DNA from: Dehalococcoidia bacterium
GTDB lineage: Bacteria > Chloroflexota > Dehalococcoidia > GIF9 > AB-539-J10
Direction of reading: 5' to 3'
Assembly: GCA_030612345.1 (NCBI GenBank)
Contig: JAUWOB010000033.1
Location: forward strand, 1 to 8,531
Length of the DNA: 8,531 nucleotides
The translations under genes were made by a program, and so were the position numbers. Shown here piece by piece: positions 1-7,084 of the stretch. The notes under the pieces are model-generated. The model saw only the letters and a program-made list of their open reading frames with translations, was not told the DNA's origin and searched no databases. Each line of letters begins with the position of its first letter. The stretch's first letter is position 1.

Positions 1-112
1 TATTCCTCTTCTCTAAAGGACACTTAGGTGTAGGGCACCGCTCGCCTTTGAGCATCAGCTTCTCTCCGGAACGGCGACATAGTCGACAAACCGGGCCTGT
101 GTAGCGCGCCAT
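1..112 (-). CDS. rpsD: 30S ribosomal protein S4, zinc form (3' end outside window)
   Basis: S4 is a primary 16S rRNA-binding protein of the small-subunit body and, in E. coli, the repressor of the alpha operon. Only the first 37 codons are inside the window: [19 protein letters not shown] at residues 1-19, then [18 protein letters not shown] at 20-37. The conserved N-terminal start and four cysteines (C9, C12, C26, C31) identify the zinc-binding form. The gene continues past the left edge. The ATG at 112-110 follows the rpsK stop by one base, with AAGGAG about 11-12 bases upstream in the end of rpsK. In related clusters rpoA and rplQ follow, but they cannot be seen here. Confidence 0.95.
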   Translation of the reverse strand, partial: MARYTGPVCRLCRRSGEKLMLKGERCPTPKCPLEKRN

Positions 113-113
113 T

Positions 114-497
114 CTATACTCTTCTCCTTCCCTTCGGACGACAGCCGTTATGCGGTATAGGAGTCACGTCTTTGATAGCTGTGACCATGATTCCGGAAGC
201 CTGTAAGGCACGGATGGCTGCCTCCCGTCCGCTACCAGGGCCCTTGATAAAAACCTCGACCCGGCGCAGGCCATCACCAATTGCTCGGTGAGCCGCGTCC
301 CTGGCAGCCGTTTGGGCGGCGAACGGCGTTCCTTTCCTGGAGCCTTTGAACCCCGCGCTACCGCAGCTCCCCCAGGCAACAACGTTGCCTTGCAGGTCAG
401 TAATGGTGACCATTGTATTGTTAAAGCTCGACCGTATGTAGGCCTTTCCTTCGCTAATCTTCTTATGAACCTTGTGAGCCCTCTTCTTCTTTGGCAT
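114..497 (-). CDS. rpsK: 30S ribosomal protein S11
   Basis: S11 lies on the small-subunit platform and lines the mRNA exit channel at the E site. The 127-residue product is of normal length (E. coli 129). It has a basic N-terminal tail ([13 protein letters not shown]), [20 protein letters not shown] (residues 19-38), [19 protein letters not shown] (47-65), [19 protein letters not shown] (80-98) and the C-terminal [17 protein letters not shown] (111-127). The HNG triplet (116-118) contains the Asn-Gly where E. coli S11 forms isoaspartate. The ATG has a perfect Shine-Dalgarno 11 bases upstream. Its TAG stop is one base from the rpsD ATG, and a purine-rich AAGGAG in the last codons provides the rpsD ribosome binding site. 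Confidence 0.98.
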   Translation of the reverse strand: MPKKKRAHKVHKKISEGKAYIRSSFNNTMVTITDLQGNVVAWGSCGSAGFKGSRKGTPFAAQTAARDAAHRAIGDGLRRVEVFIKGPGSGREAAIRALQASGIMVTAIKDVTPIPHNGCRPKGRRRV

Positions 498-508
498 CTC
501 CTAACACG

Positions 509-517
509 ACCTCCTTA
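509..517 (-). promoter_or_regulatory. Strong Shine-Dalgarno of rpsK overlapping the rpsM stop
   Basis: The minus strand reads TAAGGAGGT, a full nine-base match to the complement of the 16S rRNA 3' end, and the TAA is the rpsM stop. It lies 11 bases from the rpsK ATG. A second AGGAG (502-498) directly abuts the ATG and is too close to act as the main site. Confidence 0.75.
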
Positions 518-904
518 TTTCTTAGCCACGCCACGTCTCTGCCCTCGTCCGGCCACTGTCTTCCTGGGCCCCTTCCTGGTTCGGGCATTTGTGCGCGTTC
601 TCTGTCCGTGTACCGGCAACCTCATGCGGTGTCTTATACCCCGATAGCAGCTAATCTCAATAAGCCGCTTTATGTTAGATTGCACCTCTCGCCTGAGGTC
701 CCCCTCCACCCTATATTGCTTGTCAATGACATCTCGAATCTGGGCCACGTGTTCGTCGCCGAGTTCCTTAACTCGCAAACCAGGATCGACACCAGCAGTC
801 GCCAGGATGGATTGGCTTGTCGCAGCGCCAATACCGTAAACGGCCTGCAAGGCTACCCAGATAGGCTTATCTTTGGGAAGATCTATGCCAGCAATACGTG
901 CCAC
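515..904 (-). CDS. rpsM: 30S ribosomal protein S13
   Basis: S13 lies in the head of the small subunit, contacting the P-site tRNA and forming intersubunit bridges with L5. The 129-residue product has the N-terminal [12 protein letters not shown], the helix-two-turn-helix region [20 protein letters not shown] (residues 21-40), the [19 protein letters not shown] block (66-84) and the signature [20 protein letters not shown] (87-106), ending in a basic tail [14 protein letters not shown]. The start is GTG at 904-902. It is chosen because the family begins exactly there and an excellent Shine-Dalgarno lies 5 bases upstream. It follows rpmJ by 6 bases. Its TAA stop is embedded in the Shine-Dalgarno of rpsK. 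Nothing in the protein is unusual. Confidence 0.98.
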   Translation of the reverse strand: MARIAGIDLPKDKPIWVALQAVYGIGAATSQSILATAGVDPGLRVKELGDEHVAQIRDVIDKQYRVEGDLRREVQSNIKRLIEISCYRGIRHRMRLPVHGQRTRTNARTRKGPRKTVAGRGQRRGVAKK

Positions 905-909
905 TGTTT

Positions 910-917
910 ATCACCCC
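910..917 (-). promoter_or_regulatory. Ribosome binding site deciding the GTG start of rpsM
   Basis: The minus strand reads GGGGTGAT, whose last six bases GGTGAT match the extended anti-Shine-Dalgarno complement. It is 5 bases before the rpsM GTG and contains the TGA stop of rpmJ, so terminating ribosomes would be positioned at the next start. Confidence 0.7.
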
Positions 918-1024
918 TGCCTCTGTTTGTGCTTTGGATTCTCGCAAATAACTCTCACCACGCCCTCACGCCTGATAACCTTACATTTCCTGCATATGGG
1001 CTTAACCGAAGCTCTTACTTTCAT
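911..1024 (-). CDS. rpmJ: 50S ribosomal protein L36, zinc-binding form
   Basis: L36 is a tiny zinc-ribbon protein that stabilises 23S rRNA late in large-subunit assembly. Translation of the gap between infA and rpsM gives a 37-residue product beginning [19 protein letters not shown] and continuing through the [17 protein letters not shown] ending. The ligands are C11, C14, C27 and H32, the classical CCCH set of the zinc-binding form. Length matches the family (37-38). The ATG at 1024-1022 is preceded by GGTGACTGGAA, which provides a reasonable ribosome binding site, and by a strong promoter about 30 bases upstream. The TGA stop (913-911) lies within the Shine-Dalgarno of rpsM, 6 bases before that gene's start. 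It is the first gene after the promoter and so opens the alpha block here. Confidence 0.97.
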   Translation of the reverse strand: MKVRASVKPICRKCKVIRREGVVRVICENPKHKQRQG

Positions 1025-1053
1025 TTCCAGTCACCGTAGAGGCAAACCCTGTT

Positions 1054-1082
1054 ATAATACGCTTTCTTGGCTAACCTGTCAA
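1054..1082 (-). promoter_or_regulatory. Sigma-70-type promoter in the infA-rpmJ gap
   Basis: On the minus strand the -35 box is a perfect TTGACA (1082-1077), followed by a 17-base spacer and a -10 box TATTAT (1059-1054, five of six consensus bases). Transcription would start about 6-8 bases further on, near 1048-1046, leaving a leader of roughly 22-25 bases before the rpmJ ATG. It sits in the only junction above 22 bases, directly after the infA stop. It would drive rpmJ-rpsM-rpsK-rpsD and whatever follows, independently of the upstream spc genes. Function is inferred from the match and the location. Confidence 0.8.
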
Positions 1083-1083
1083 A

Positions 1084-1302
1084 CTATCTGAGTCGATAGG
1101 TAACCCTGCCCCGACTCAAATCATAAGGCGACAGTTCTATGAGAACCCTATCACCGGGCAGAATCTTGATATAGTGTTTTCTCATCTTGCCCGAGATATG
1201 GGCCAACACTTGATGCCCGTTGGCCAATTCGACGCGAAACATAGTATTGGGGAGCACGGTAATCACCTTGCCTTCGACTTCTATCCTCTCCTTCTTAGCC
1301 AT
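1084..1302 (-). CDS. infA: Translation initiation factor IF-1
   Basis: IF-1 is an OB-fold protein that binds the 30S A site and works with IF-2 and IF-3 in initiation. From the chosen ATG it has 72 residues, the same as the E. coli protein. The sequence starts [18 protein letters not shown] (residues 2-19), then [20 protein letters not shown] (21-40), [13 protein letters not shown] (41-53) and [15 protein letters not shown] (58-72), all standard. The frame remains open upstream to 1338 into the end of map, but those 12 codons lack IF-1 similarity, so the ATG at 1302-1300 is used. The map stop (TAG in TTAGGT) lies just upstream and may serve as a weak ribosome binding site. The TAG stop is immediately followed by the -35 box of the promoter for the next block. 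Confidence 0.97.
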   Translation of the reverse strand: MAKKERIEVEGKVITVLPNTMFRVELANGHQVLAHISGKMRKHYIKILPGDRVLIELSPYDLSRGRVTYRLR

Positions 1303-1315
1303 TTCTACATCATAC

Positions 1316-2053
1316 CTAAGCAAGTATCTCAGCTTCATCGCCGGTTATGGCAATGGTATGCTCAAAATGCGCGGATAGACTCCCATCTGCTGTCAGCACC
1401 GTCCATTTGTTGGCTGCCAGTTTGGTGCGCCAATCTCCGGCATTCACCATAGGCTCAATGGCCAGAGTCATGCCGTTCCGCAGGACGAGCCCCTTCCCAG
1501 CCACAAAATTGGGTATTTGCGGCTCTTCATGCAGGTCCCTACCTACTCCATGCCCCGTGTACTCTCTGACCACAGAAAACCCATGTGATTCAACGTTACA
1601 CTGGATAGCAGAGGAGATATCGCACACCTGGGCTCCACATACGGCTTGAGCCACGCCTGCCTGCAGAGCGCCTTCTGTAACCGAAATAAGCTTCTCAGCC
1701 TCCTTACTTATCTGCCCGACACCAATAGTTATGGCAGCATCGGTACAGAAGCCATCAAGAGTGACCCCTGCATCCAGAGAAACGATGTCTCCTTCCTCCA
1801 ACCTTCGCTCACCGGGAATGCCGTGAACTATTTCATCATTTACCGACACACATAGATTAGCAGGAAAGCCACGATAGTTCTTGAAAGAAGGTATAACTCC
1901 CCTCTTCTCCGCTTCTTCGGCCATGATTATGTCCAGCTCGTCAGTCCTCATCCCCGGTCTTATCTCGCTTCTCAGTCTATCTAAGACGGCGACGAGGATT
2001 CTGCCGCACTTCCTCATGGTGTCGATTTCCTGGCTAGACTTTATGACTACCAT
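1316..2053 (-). CDS. map: Methionine aminopeptidase, type I
   Basis: This cytosolic metalloenzyme removes the initiator Met from nascent proteins with small second residues. The 245-residue product has the pita-bread peptidase fold and all five metal ligands in their family motifs: D94 (VSLDAG), D105 (CTDAAIT), H168 (TGHGVG), E200 (LAIEPM) and E231 (HFEHTI). The catalytic or substrate-binding histidines H77 (IVHGIP) and H175 (LHEEP) are also present. It is the short bacterial type Ia form, with no N-terminal zinc-finger extension. The ATG directly abuts the adk TAG (TAGATG), which favours coupled translation. A 13-base gap separates it from infA. The functional link to neighbours is clear: it processes the ribosomal proteins made from the same transcript. 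Confidence 0.98.
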   Translation of the reverse strand: MVVIKSSQEIDTMRKCGRILVAVLDRLRSEIRPGMRTDELDIIMAEEAEKRGVIPSFKNYRGFPANLCVSVNDEIVHGIPGERRLEEGDIVSLDAGVTLDGFCTDAAITIGVGQISKEAEKLISVTEGALQAGVAQAVCGAQVCDISSAIQCNVESHGFSVVREYTGHGVGRDLHEEPQIPNFVAGKGLVLRNGMTLAIEPMVNAGDWRTKLAANKWTVLTADGSLSAHFEHTIAITGDEAEILA

Positions 2054-2707
2054 CTATTTTATCGCTGCCTTGAGTGCAGAGGCAATTCCCCTGGCTACTC
2101 CTTGTACTCCCAGGTTGCCGTCGATCCTGATTAGTTTGTGCTGACTCTTATAGTAATCAAGGATGGGCACAGTCTGAGCAAAGAAAACACTGAGCCGCTC
2201 CCTTACCGTCTCCTCTCTATCATCAGAACGCTGAAACAACTCACCGCCACACCTATCACATTTGCCCGGGACTCTGGGGGGCGAACTCAACAAGTGATAG
2301 GGTCTCTGGCAGCTACGGCAAAGTCGCCTTCCACTGAGGCGTTTCATCAGCTCTTCACCGGGCACCTCAATATATATTGCCTTATCTACGGTCTTCCCCT
2401 GCTTACTGAGGGCTTGATCCAGAGCCTGGGCTTGCTGCAAAGTACGGGGAAAACCGTCGAACAGGCAGCCAGCGGCACAGTCAGGCTTATTCACTCTTTC
2501 CAGAATCATCCCTATGGCTACCTCATCGGGGACTAATTCCCCCTTATCCATATAGTCCCTGGCCAGAAGACCAATCGCGGTCCCTTCCTCCAACGCCTGA
2601 CGAAATAAGTCACCGGAGGCTATATGAGGCAAACCCATCTCCTGCGAGAGAATATCTGCTTGGGTTCCCTTGCCTGCCCCCGGGGCGCCCAGCATGATGA
2701 TGTGCAT
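2054..2707 (-). CDS. adk: Adenylate kinase with zinc-binding lid
   Basis: Adenylate kinase is a cytosolic enzyme that interconverts ATP plus AMP with two ADP. The 217-residue product has the P-loop GAPGAGKGT (residues 7-15), the AMP-site motif SGDLFR (31-36), FDGFPRT (83-89, with R88) and the lid Arg region SDDREETVRERL (161-172). The lid is the long form, with four cysteines (C130, C133, C150, C153) that form a structural zinc site, as in Bacillus and many other non-enterobacterial enzymes. Its ATG overlaps the secY stop by one base, and its TAG is immediately followed by the map ATG. This secY-adk-map order is common in bacteria outside Proteobacteria. No strong independent ribosome binding site is seen, so coupling to secY is likely. 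Confidence 0.98.
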   Translation of the reverse strand: MHIIMLGAPGAGKGTQADILSQEMGLPHIASGDLFRQALEEGTAIGLLARDYMDKGELVPDEVAIGMILERVNKPDCAAGCLFDGFPRTLQQAQALDQALSKQGKTVDKAIYIEVPGEELMKRLSGRRLCRSCQRPYHLLSSPPRVPGKCDRCGGELFQRSDDREETVRERLSVFFAQTVPILDYYKSQHKLIRIDGNLGVQGVARGIASALKAAIK

Positions 2708-4014
2708 TACTTCAGGAAGCCCTCATAGCGGCGCATGGTCAACTGAGCCTCCAATTGCTTCATGGTATCCAGAGACACGCCGACAGCTATGAGCATGGCG
2801 GTGCTCTGGAGTACCAGCGCTTTGACGCCGGTGACTTGTGAGGCAACGAAGGGCATGATGGCCACTACAGCCAGGAAAAGAGCGCCGCCAAAGGTGATGC
2901 GCTTTATGATCTTGTTCAGATAGTCAGCCGTTGTCTTGCCGGGTCGCACCCCGGGGATGAAGCCCCCTTGTTGTTGCAGGGTTTGGGGTAAGTGCATCTG
3001 CTCGAATATGACCATCGTGTAGAAGAAGGCGAAGCCAATCACCAGCGCAAAGTACAACACCTGGTAGAATGGCCTGTTAGCCTGAAATATACTGTAGACT
3101 GTATTCCAGAAATTCGGGTCTACTTCGGGGCCCATGAAGAACGAAGATATGGTAGCAGGCAGCTGCATCAAGGCAATCGCAAAGATAATGGGTATCATCC
3201 CGGCGGTATTGACCCTCAGCGGTATGTACGTGGAACCTGATTGGCGATACATGCGGCCACTGCGAAATGTGCTCCGAGCATACTGCACAGGAATACGGCG
3301 ATGCGCTTCCACAAATATGACTATAAGTACCAAAGTAGCTAAGCTGAGTATAAGGAAAACAACCAACTCCGCGGGCCGTCCCGCTTGAGCTTCTATGATG
3401 CCACTACCTACCATCTCCGGCAGGCTGGCCACGATGCCGCCAAAGATTATTATCGATATGCCGTTCCCTATACCGCGCTCGGTAATCAACTCTCCCAGCC
3501 ACACCAGGAACATCGTGCCGGCGACCATTGTTATTACTATGCCGGCTATGGTCAAGGAGCCAAGCGGCTCAATAGTAACTTCCTGGGTACGCAATATGGT
3601 AAGCATACCGTAGCCCTGAATACCGGCCAGGGGCACGGTCAGCAAGTGTGTAATTCGATTGATCTTCTGCTGGCCGACCTCTCCCTCTTGCGCTATAGCC
3701 TGCAACCTGGGCACCACGGGGGTCAGCAACTGCATAATAATGGATGACGTGATATAGGGAAAGATACCCGCAGCAACTATACTGAAACTAGCCATGGCAC
3801 CACCGCTGAAAAGGTCAAGCATGCCGAAGAGAAGGTGCCCCTGGAAGAATTCCCCCAACTTGTCAATATCAACGCCGGGCAAGGGAACATTAGTCAAGAA
3901 GCGAAAGACTACCAGAATGCCCAGCGTAAAAAGAATCCTTCTCCGCAAATCGGGCAAGGATAATGCGTCCATCATCGCCTGGACGAGGCGGGGTCGGGTC
4001 GTTCTGCGCTGCAT
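2707..4014 (-). CDS. secY: Preprotein translocase channel subunit SecY
   Basis: SecY forms the inner-membrane protein-conducting channel of the Sec translocon with SecE and SecG, receiving substrates from SecA or translating ribosomes. The 435-residue product is full length and consistent with ten membrane segments. TM1 is near residues 27-42, followed by FRFLTNVPLPGVD and the plug region with FGMLDLFSGGAM (63-74). The family hallmarks are MFLVWLGELITERGIGNG (168-185), RRIPVQYARS (239-248), NTAGMIPIIFA (269-279) and QQQGGFIPGVRPGK (347-360), the last in the cytosolic loop used by SecA and ribosomes. It ends QLTMRRYEGFLK, a typical C-terminus. One base separates it from rplO, and its TAA overlaps the adk ATG (TAATG). 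A GGAGGGAGGG run lies upstream but about 15 bases from the start. Confidence 0.98.
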   Translation of the reverse strand: MQRRTTRPRLVQAMMDALSLPDLRRRILFTLGILVVFRFLTNVPLPGVDIDKLGEFFQGHLLFGMLDLFSGGAMASFSIVAAGIFPYITSSIIMQLLTPVVPRLQAIAQEGEVGQQKINRITHLLTVPLAGIQGYGMLTILRTQEVTIEPLGSLTIAGIVITMVAGTMFLVWLGELITERGIGNGISIIIFGGIVASLPEMVGSGIIEAQAGRPAELVVFLILSLATLVLIVIFVEAHRRIPVQYARSTFRSGRMYRQSGSTYIPLRVNTAGMIPIIFAIALMQLPATISSFFMGPEVDPNFWNTVYSIFQANRPFYQVLYFALVIGFAFFYTMVIFEQMHLPQTLQQQGGFIPGVRPGKTTADYLNKIIKRITFGGALFLAVVAIMPFVASQVTGVKALVLQSTAMLIAVGVSLDTMKQLEAQLTMRRYEGFLK

Positions 4015-4015
4015 T

Positions 4016-4459
4016 CTAGGCTTGTTCTACCCTCCCTCCAGCAGCAACGATCTTCTGCGCAGCTGACGAAGAGAATTTATCAGCCCTAACTATTAGGGGG
4101 TGCTCGATAGTGCCGGAGCCGAGAATCTTGGTCGGCCGACCTAGAGACTTAATGAGTCCGGCCCGGTGTAACTCCTCGGGCGTCACCCCCATTCCCGCGC
4201 TGAAAACGGCCAGTTGCCCAACATTGACAATATTGTATTCGGTCCTGAAAATGTTAGTGAATCCCCTCCTTCGTGGCAGCTTTAGGATCAAAGGCAACTG
4301 CCCCCCTTCAAAGCCAAGTCGCACGCCGCCTCCGGAGCGAGCCTTTTGCCCTTTGCAGCCCCGCCCCGAATAGGTGCCATGCCCGCTACCATCTCCGCGA
4401 CCTACGCGTTTCCTCTCATGCTTTGTGCCCTCAGGGGGTCTCAGCTCATTCTGTTTCAT
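4016..4459 (-). CDS. rplO: 50S ribosomal protein L15
   Basis: L15 is a late-assembly large-subunit protein with a long extended N-terminal arm that threads into 23S rRNA. The 147-residue product is of family length. It carries the basic, Gly-rich arm [20 protein letters not shown] (residues 7-26), [15 protein letters not shown] (31-45) and [19 protein letters not shown] (49-67), followed by a globular domain with [13 protein letters not shown] (92-104) and the closing [14 protein letters not shown] segment (124-137). The ATG lies inside the end of rpsE (14-base overlap, different frame), with GGAAGAGAAGG just upstream. The TAG stop is separated by one base from the secY ATG. It follows rpsE directly, without the usual rpmD. 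Confidence 0.97.
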   Translation of the reverse strand: MKQNELRPPEGTKHERKRVGRGDGSGHGTYSGRGCKGQKARSGGGVRLGFEGGQLPLILKLPRRRGFTNIFRTEYNIVNVGQLAVFSAGMGVTPEELHRAGLIKSLGRPTKILGSGTIEHPLIVRADKFSSSAAQKIVAAGGRVEQA

Positions 4460-4988
4460 CTACCTTCTCTTCCTGGTTCTCAACATCAGTCTCAGTTGCC
4501 GCTTCCTCAACTCGCCTCAAGTTAGCCAGGGCAAGTATGGTGGCCTTGGCAACATTGATCTTACTCGACCCGCCAGATGATTTGCCGGTGGCATCTCTTA
4601 TCCCTGCTAGTTCCAATATTGCTCGACTGGTATTGTTGACAATCAAGCCTGTCCCGGGCGCCGCCGGCTTTAGTAAAATCTTGGACACGCAAAACTTGGC
4701 TAGGATTTCATGAGGAATGGTACCGTCCTTGACAGGCACCTCAATCAAGTCCTTCCTTGCCACAGCACCTGCCTTGCGAATCGCCTCAGGAACCGCGGAG
4801 GCTTTGGCCAAACCGAATCCGACATGCCCCTGGCCGTCGCCAACTACCACTGAAGCCCTGAAACGAAGGCGCCTGCCGCCTTTCGCCACTTTAGTTACAC
4901 GATCGATGCCCAGCAGTTTCTCCTCAAGAGTCAGTTCTGAAGCATCGATTTCGGATCTCTTCCCTATTGCTTTGGTAACCGCTTTCAT
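4446..4988 (-). CDS. rpsE: 30S ribosomal protein S5 with acidic C-terminal tail
   Basis: S5 sits at the mRNA entry tunnel and shapes decoding accuracy. The 180-residue product has the N-terminal double-stranded RNA-binding-like domain ([19 protein letters not shown], residues 34-52, then [20 protein letters not shown], 54-73) and the C-terminal domain with [15 protein letters not shown] (103-117), [16 protein letters not shown] (125-140) and [14 protein letters not shown] (145-158). After residue 160 comes an odd tail: 10 of the last 20 residues are Asp or Glu and only one is basic, which is unusual for an rRNA-binding protein. The gene overlaps rplO by 14 bases, leaving no room for rpmD, which commonly sits here. 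The ATG has only weak purine-rich sequence nearby; a GGAG lies too far upstream. Confidence 0.97.
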   Translation of the reverse strand: MKAVTKAIGKRSEIDASELTLEEKLLGIDRVTKVAKGGRRLRFRASVVVGDGQGHVGFGLAKASAVPEAIRKAGAVARKDLIEVPVKDGTIPHEILAKFCVSKILLKPAAPGTGLIVNNTSRAILELAGIRDATGKSSGGSSKINVAKATILALANLRRVEEAATETDVENQEEKVDETE

Positions 4989-4998
4989 GATCTTCTTC

Positions 4999-5364
4999 TC
5001 AAAACTCCAATCCAGCTTGCCTGGCGGCTTCGGCTAAAGCCTTAACTCTGCCATGGAATTGATAGCCACCACGGTCAAAAACCACTTGTTTAATCCCTTT
5101 TTCTACTGCTCGCTCGGCAAGTGAAGTTCCCACCGCCTCAGCCTTCTTGACTTTTACCATTCCATCGGTCCTGCTCCTCACCTCAGGGTCAAGAGTGCTC
5201 ATTGAGACTAGAGTCAGGCCACCAGAATCATCAACAATCTGGGCATGGATATGATTCAAGCTGCGGAAGACACACAAGCGAGGTCGCGATGCTGTGCCCG
5301 TTATCTTGCGCCTTACCCGTACGTGCCGTCTCTTTCTAATTACGCTTGGATTTCTCTCGCTCAT
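4999..5364 (-). CDS. rplR: 50S ribosomal protein L18
   Basis: L18 binds 5S rRNA together with L5 and helps attach it to the central protuberance. From the chosen ATG the product has 121 residues, matching the family. It has a basic N-terminal arm ([11 protein letters not shown], residues 10-20), [20 protein letters not shown] (23-42) and the C-terminal signature [20 protein letters not shown] (94-113). An alternative GTG at 5373-5371, overlapping the rplF TAG, would add three residues (MVT). The ATG at 5364 is preferred because the usual L18 sequence begins there. Neither start has a strong Shine-Dalgarno, so the exact start is the only real uncertainty. The gap to rpsE is 10 bases. Confidence 0.94.
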   Translation of the reverse strand: MSERNPSVIRKRRHVRVRRKITGTASRPRLCVFRSLNHIHAQIVDDSGGLTLVSMSTLDPEVRSRTDGMVKVKKAEAVGTSLAERAVEKGIKQVVFDRGGYQFHGRVKALAEAARQAGLEF

Positions 5365-5372
5365 CGTAACCA

Positions 5373-5921
5373 CTACTTCTTGCCCACTTTGCCTGACTTG
5401 CCTGGCTTAAGATGCAATCTCTCATCAGAGTACTTCATGCCCTTTCCTTTATAGGGATCGGCAGGCCGGATTGCCCGAATTCTAGCAGCCGTTGCACCAA
5501 CCGCCTCCCTATCAATGCCGGCCACGCGAATGCGATTTGCCCTCTCAATGGTAATACTGATACCCGGGGGAGGGACAAACTCCACTGTATTGGCGTATCC
5601 TACCTGAAGCAGCAGTTTGTCGCCAGTCTTCTGCGCTCTGTAGCCTACGCCGCTTACCTCCAGGACTCTCTCAAAACCTTCAGTCACTCCCGTAACCATA
5701 TTCGCCAGAAGGCTGCGAGTGAGCCCGTGCAAGGAACGGTGAATTCTGCTGTCGCTAGGTCGAGTTACAATCAAGCACCCATCCTTCAGAGCCACAGAGA
5801 TATCGGGGTGAAGCCGTCGCCGAAGTTCTCCTCTGTTTCCTCGTACCACCACTTCGCTGCCCGCGATCTCCACCTCGGTACCTTGAGGTATAGCAATAGG
5901 GAGCAAGCCAATACGAGACAT
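5373..5921 (-). CDS. rplF: 50S ribosomal protein L6
   Basis: L6 binds 23S rRNA near the sarcin-ricin loop at the factor-binding site and consists of two similar domains. The 182-residue product (family about 177) starts [19 protein letters not shown], shows the domain boundary at [12 protein letters not shown] (residues 87-98) and [16 protein letters not shown] (108-123), and ends with the family signature [15 protein letters not shown] (153-167) followed by a Lys/Gly-rich tail. The ATG is preceded at 9 bases by AGGAG (5935-5931) in the 22-base gap after rpsH, making this one of the few genes with an independent, well-placed ribosome binding site. The TAG stop overlaps by one base a possible GTG start of rplR. 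Confidence 0.98.
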   Translation of the reverse strand: MSRIGLLPIAIPQGTEVEIAGSEVVVRGNRGELRRRLHPDISVALKDGCLIVTRPSDSRIHRSLHGLTRSLLANMVTGVTEGFERVLEVSGVGYRAQKTGDKLLLQVGYANTVEFVPPPGISITIERANRIRVAGIDREAVGATAARIRAIRPADPYKGKGMKYSDERLHLKPGKSGKVGKK

Positions 5922-5943
5922 AATTCAAAACTCCTGAGTCAAT

Positions 5944-6339
5944 CTACCATACATAGCACAGAATCTCACCGCCAAGATGCCTTCGCCACGCCTCTTGGCC
6001 AGTCATGATGCCCTTGGATGTAGATAGAACGGCCATACCTAAGCCCCCATAGACGCGAGGGATTTCACGCCTTTCCGCATAGACCTTTAAGCCCGGCTTG
6101 CTCACTCTTTCCAGACCTGAGATTACCGGTCTGCCCTCTATGTATTTGAGGTACACGTTTATCATTGGCTGAGGTTGCCCCCTAAGCACTTCATAACGAT
6201 GAATGAGACCTTCTTCCTTCAGTATCTTGATGATGGACAGCTTTATCTTAGAGGAAGGCACAGGGACACAATCGTGATCCGCCATGATACCGTTGCGTAT
6301 CCTGGTTAGCATATCAGCGATGGGGTCAGTAACTGTCAT
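5944..6339 (-). CDS. rpsH: 30S ribosomal protein S8
   Basis: S8 is a primary 16S rRNA-binding protein of the central domain and, in E. coli, the translational repressor of the spc operon. The 131-residue product is a typical size. It begins [17 protein letters not shown], has [20 protein letters not shown] (residues 25-44), [19 protein letters not shown] (81-99) and the diagnostic C-terminal stretch [13 protein letters not shown] (107-119) ending GGEILCYVW. The reading frame stays open upstream to 6462, but those 41 extra codons are antisense-free shadow of rpsN in another frame and lack S8 similarity, so the ATG at 6339-6337 is chosen. It lies 5 bases after the rpsN stop, with GGTGAGAG just upstream. 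The gap to rplF is 22 bases, the second largest in the window. Confidence 0.97.
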   Translation of the reverse strand: MTVTDPIADMLTRIRNGIMADHDCVPVPSSKIKLSIIKILKEEGLIHRYEVLRGQPQPMINVYLKYIEGRPVISGLERVSKPGLKVYAERREIPRVYGGLGMAVLSTSKGIMTGQEAWRRHLGGEILCYVW

Positions 6340-6344
6340 CTCTC

Positions 6345-6530
6345 TCACCAACTCGACTTTCTTACGCCAGGGACGACACCGGTGACAGCCAGTTCCCGAA
6401 AACAGATACGACACAAGCCGAATTTGCGCATGAAAGCACGCGGCCTGCCACACAGTTGACAACGATTACGTTGCTGCACCTTATACTTCGGTGGGCGTCT
6501 CGACTTGACAATCTTAGATAGTTTCGCCAT
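6345..6530 (-). CDS. rpsN: 30S ribosomal protein S14, zinc-binding (type Z)
   Basis: S14 binds the 3' major domain of 16S rRNA in the head of the small subunit. The 61-residue length and the four cysteines C24, C27, C40 and C43 (motifs CQLC and CRIC) define the short zinc-binding form, also called rpsZ, rather than the roughly 100-residue cysteine-free form. Flanking motifs are typical: [18 protein letters not shown] at the start, [20 protein letters not shown] in the middle and GVRKSSW at the end. TAGGAG lies 8 bases before the ATG and one base separates it from the rplE stop. The terminal Trp codon is TGG followed by TGA, consistent with the standard bacterial code. Confidence 0.98.
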   Translation of the reverse strand: MAKLSKIVKSRRPPKYKVQQRNRCQLCGRPRAFMRKFGLCRICFRELAVTGVVPGVRKSSW

Positions 6531-6531
6531 A

Positions 6532-7077
6532 TCAAGCTCTCCTAAAGGGCATGCCCATTAATTCTAGCAAATCCCTGGCTTGATCATCATTCTTGGCAGT
6601 AGTAACAATAGTCACCTCAAGGCCGCGAATCTTATCGACCTTATCATAATCAATCTCAGGGAAAACTATCTGTTCCCGTATGCCCATATTATAATTCCCC
6701 CGGCCATCAAATGAATCCCGCGATGCTCCGCGGAAATCGCGAAACCTCGGCAGAACAACGCTAACCAGCCTGTCAAAAAAATCGTACATACGTTTACCTC
6801 GCAAAGTCACCATCATTCCAATAGGAACACCTGCTCGCAACTTGAAAGCGGATATAGACTTCTTCGCTCGCGTAGTTACTGGCTTTTGCCCCGAAATCAT
6901 GCCCAGGTCCTTCTCCGCTGATTCCAGAGCCTTGGGATCCTGTGTCGCTTCGCCCAGACCGATGCTGAGCACTATCTTCTCCAGCCTAGGTACTTGCATG
7001 ATGTTATCGTAGCCACCCCTGGCCTTAAGCTGAGGAGCCACTTCCGCAAAATACTTTTCTTGCAAGCGAGATCTCAC
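6532..7077 (-). CDS. rplE: 50S ribosomal protein L5
   Basis: L5 binds 5S rRNA in the central protuberance and contacts S13 (bridge B1b) and the P-site tRNA. The 181-residue product is the normal length (about 179). Recognisable blocks are [20 protein letters not shown] (residues 23-42), [19 protein letters not shown] (63-81), [18 protein letters not shown] (100-117), [19 protein letters not shown] (128-146) and the C-terminal [11 protein letters not shown]. The start is GTG at 7077-7075. No in-frame ATG lies near it, homology begins directly after it (RSRLQEKY), and a G-rich ribosome binding site sits 7 bases upstream. The gap from rplX is 12 bases and the gap to rpsN is 1 base. In E. coli this start region is the target of S8 autoregulation; I could not recognise an equivalent hairpin here. 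Confidence 0.98.
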   Translation of the reverse strand: MRSRLQEKYFAEVAPQLKARGGYDNIMQVPRLEKIVLSIGLGEATQDPKALESAEKDLGMISGQKPVTTRAKKSISAFKLRAGVPIGMMVTLRGKRMYDFFDRLVSVVLPRFRDFRGASRDSFDGRGNYNMGIREQIVFPEIDYDKVDKIRGLEVTIVTTAKNDDQARDLLELMGMPFRRA

Positions 7078-7084
7078 AGTAGAA

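Noticed and set aside
1025..1083. A transcription terminator after infA.
   Set aside because: No inverted repeat followed by a T-run was seen in this gap; the sequence is accounted for by the promoter and the rpmJ leader.
5412..6008. A 198-codon plus-strand open frame antisense to rplF and rpsH.
   Set aside because: It is a shadow of L6 and S8 coding sequence with no family resemblance and no operon context on that strand.
6340..6462. An N-terminal extension of rpsH by 41 codons.
   Set aside because: This stretch encodes rpsN in a different frame, and S8 similarity begins exactly at [11 protein letters not shown]. The extension would be unlike any S8.
6455..6490. A plus-strand TTGACA followed by TATACT inside rpsN, a possible antisense promoter.
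   Set aside because: The spacer is about 20 bases, too long for a good sigma-70 promoter, and it lies in codons for a conserved protein with no antisense gene downstream.
6683..6715. A TATAAT on the minus strand inside rplE, a possible internal promoter.
   Set aside because: No acceptable -35 hexamer lies 16-18 bases upstream (best about three of six), and it is mid-gene in conserved L5 sequence.
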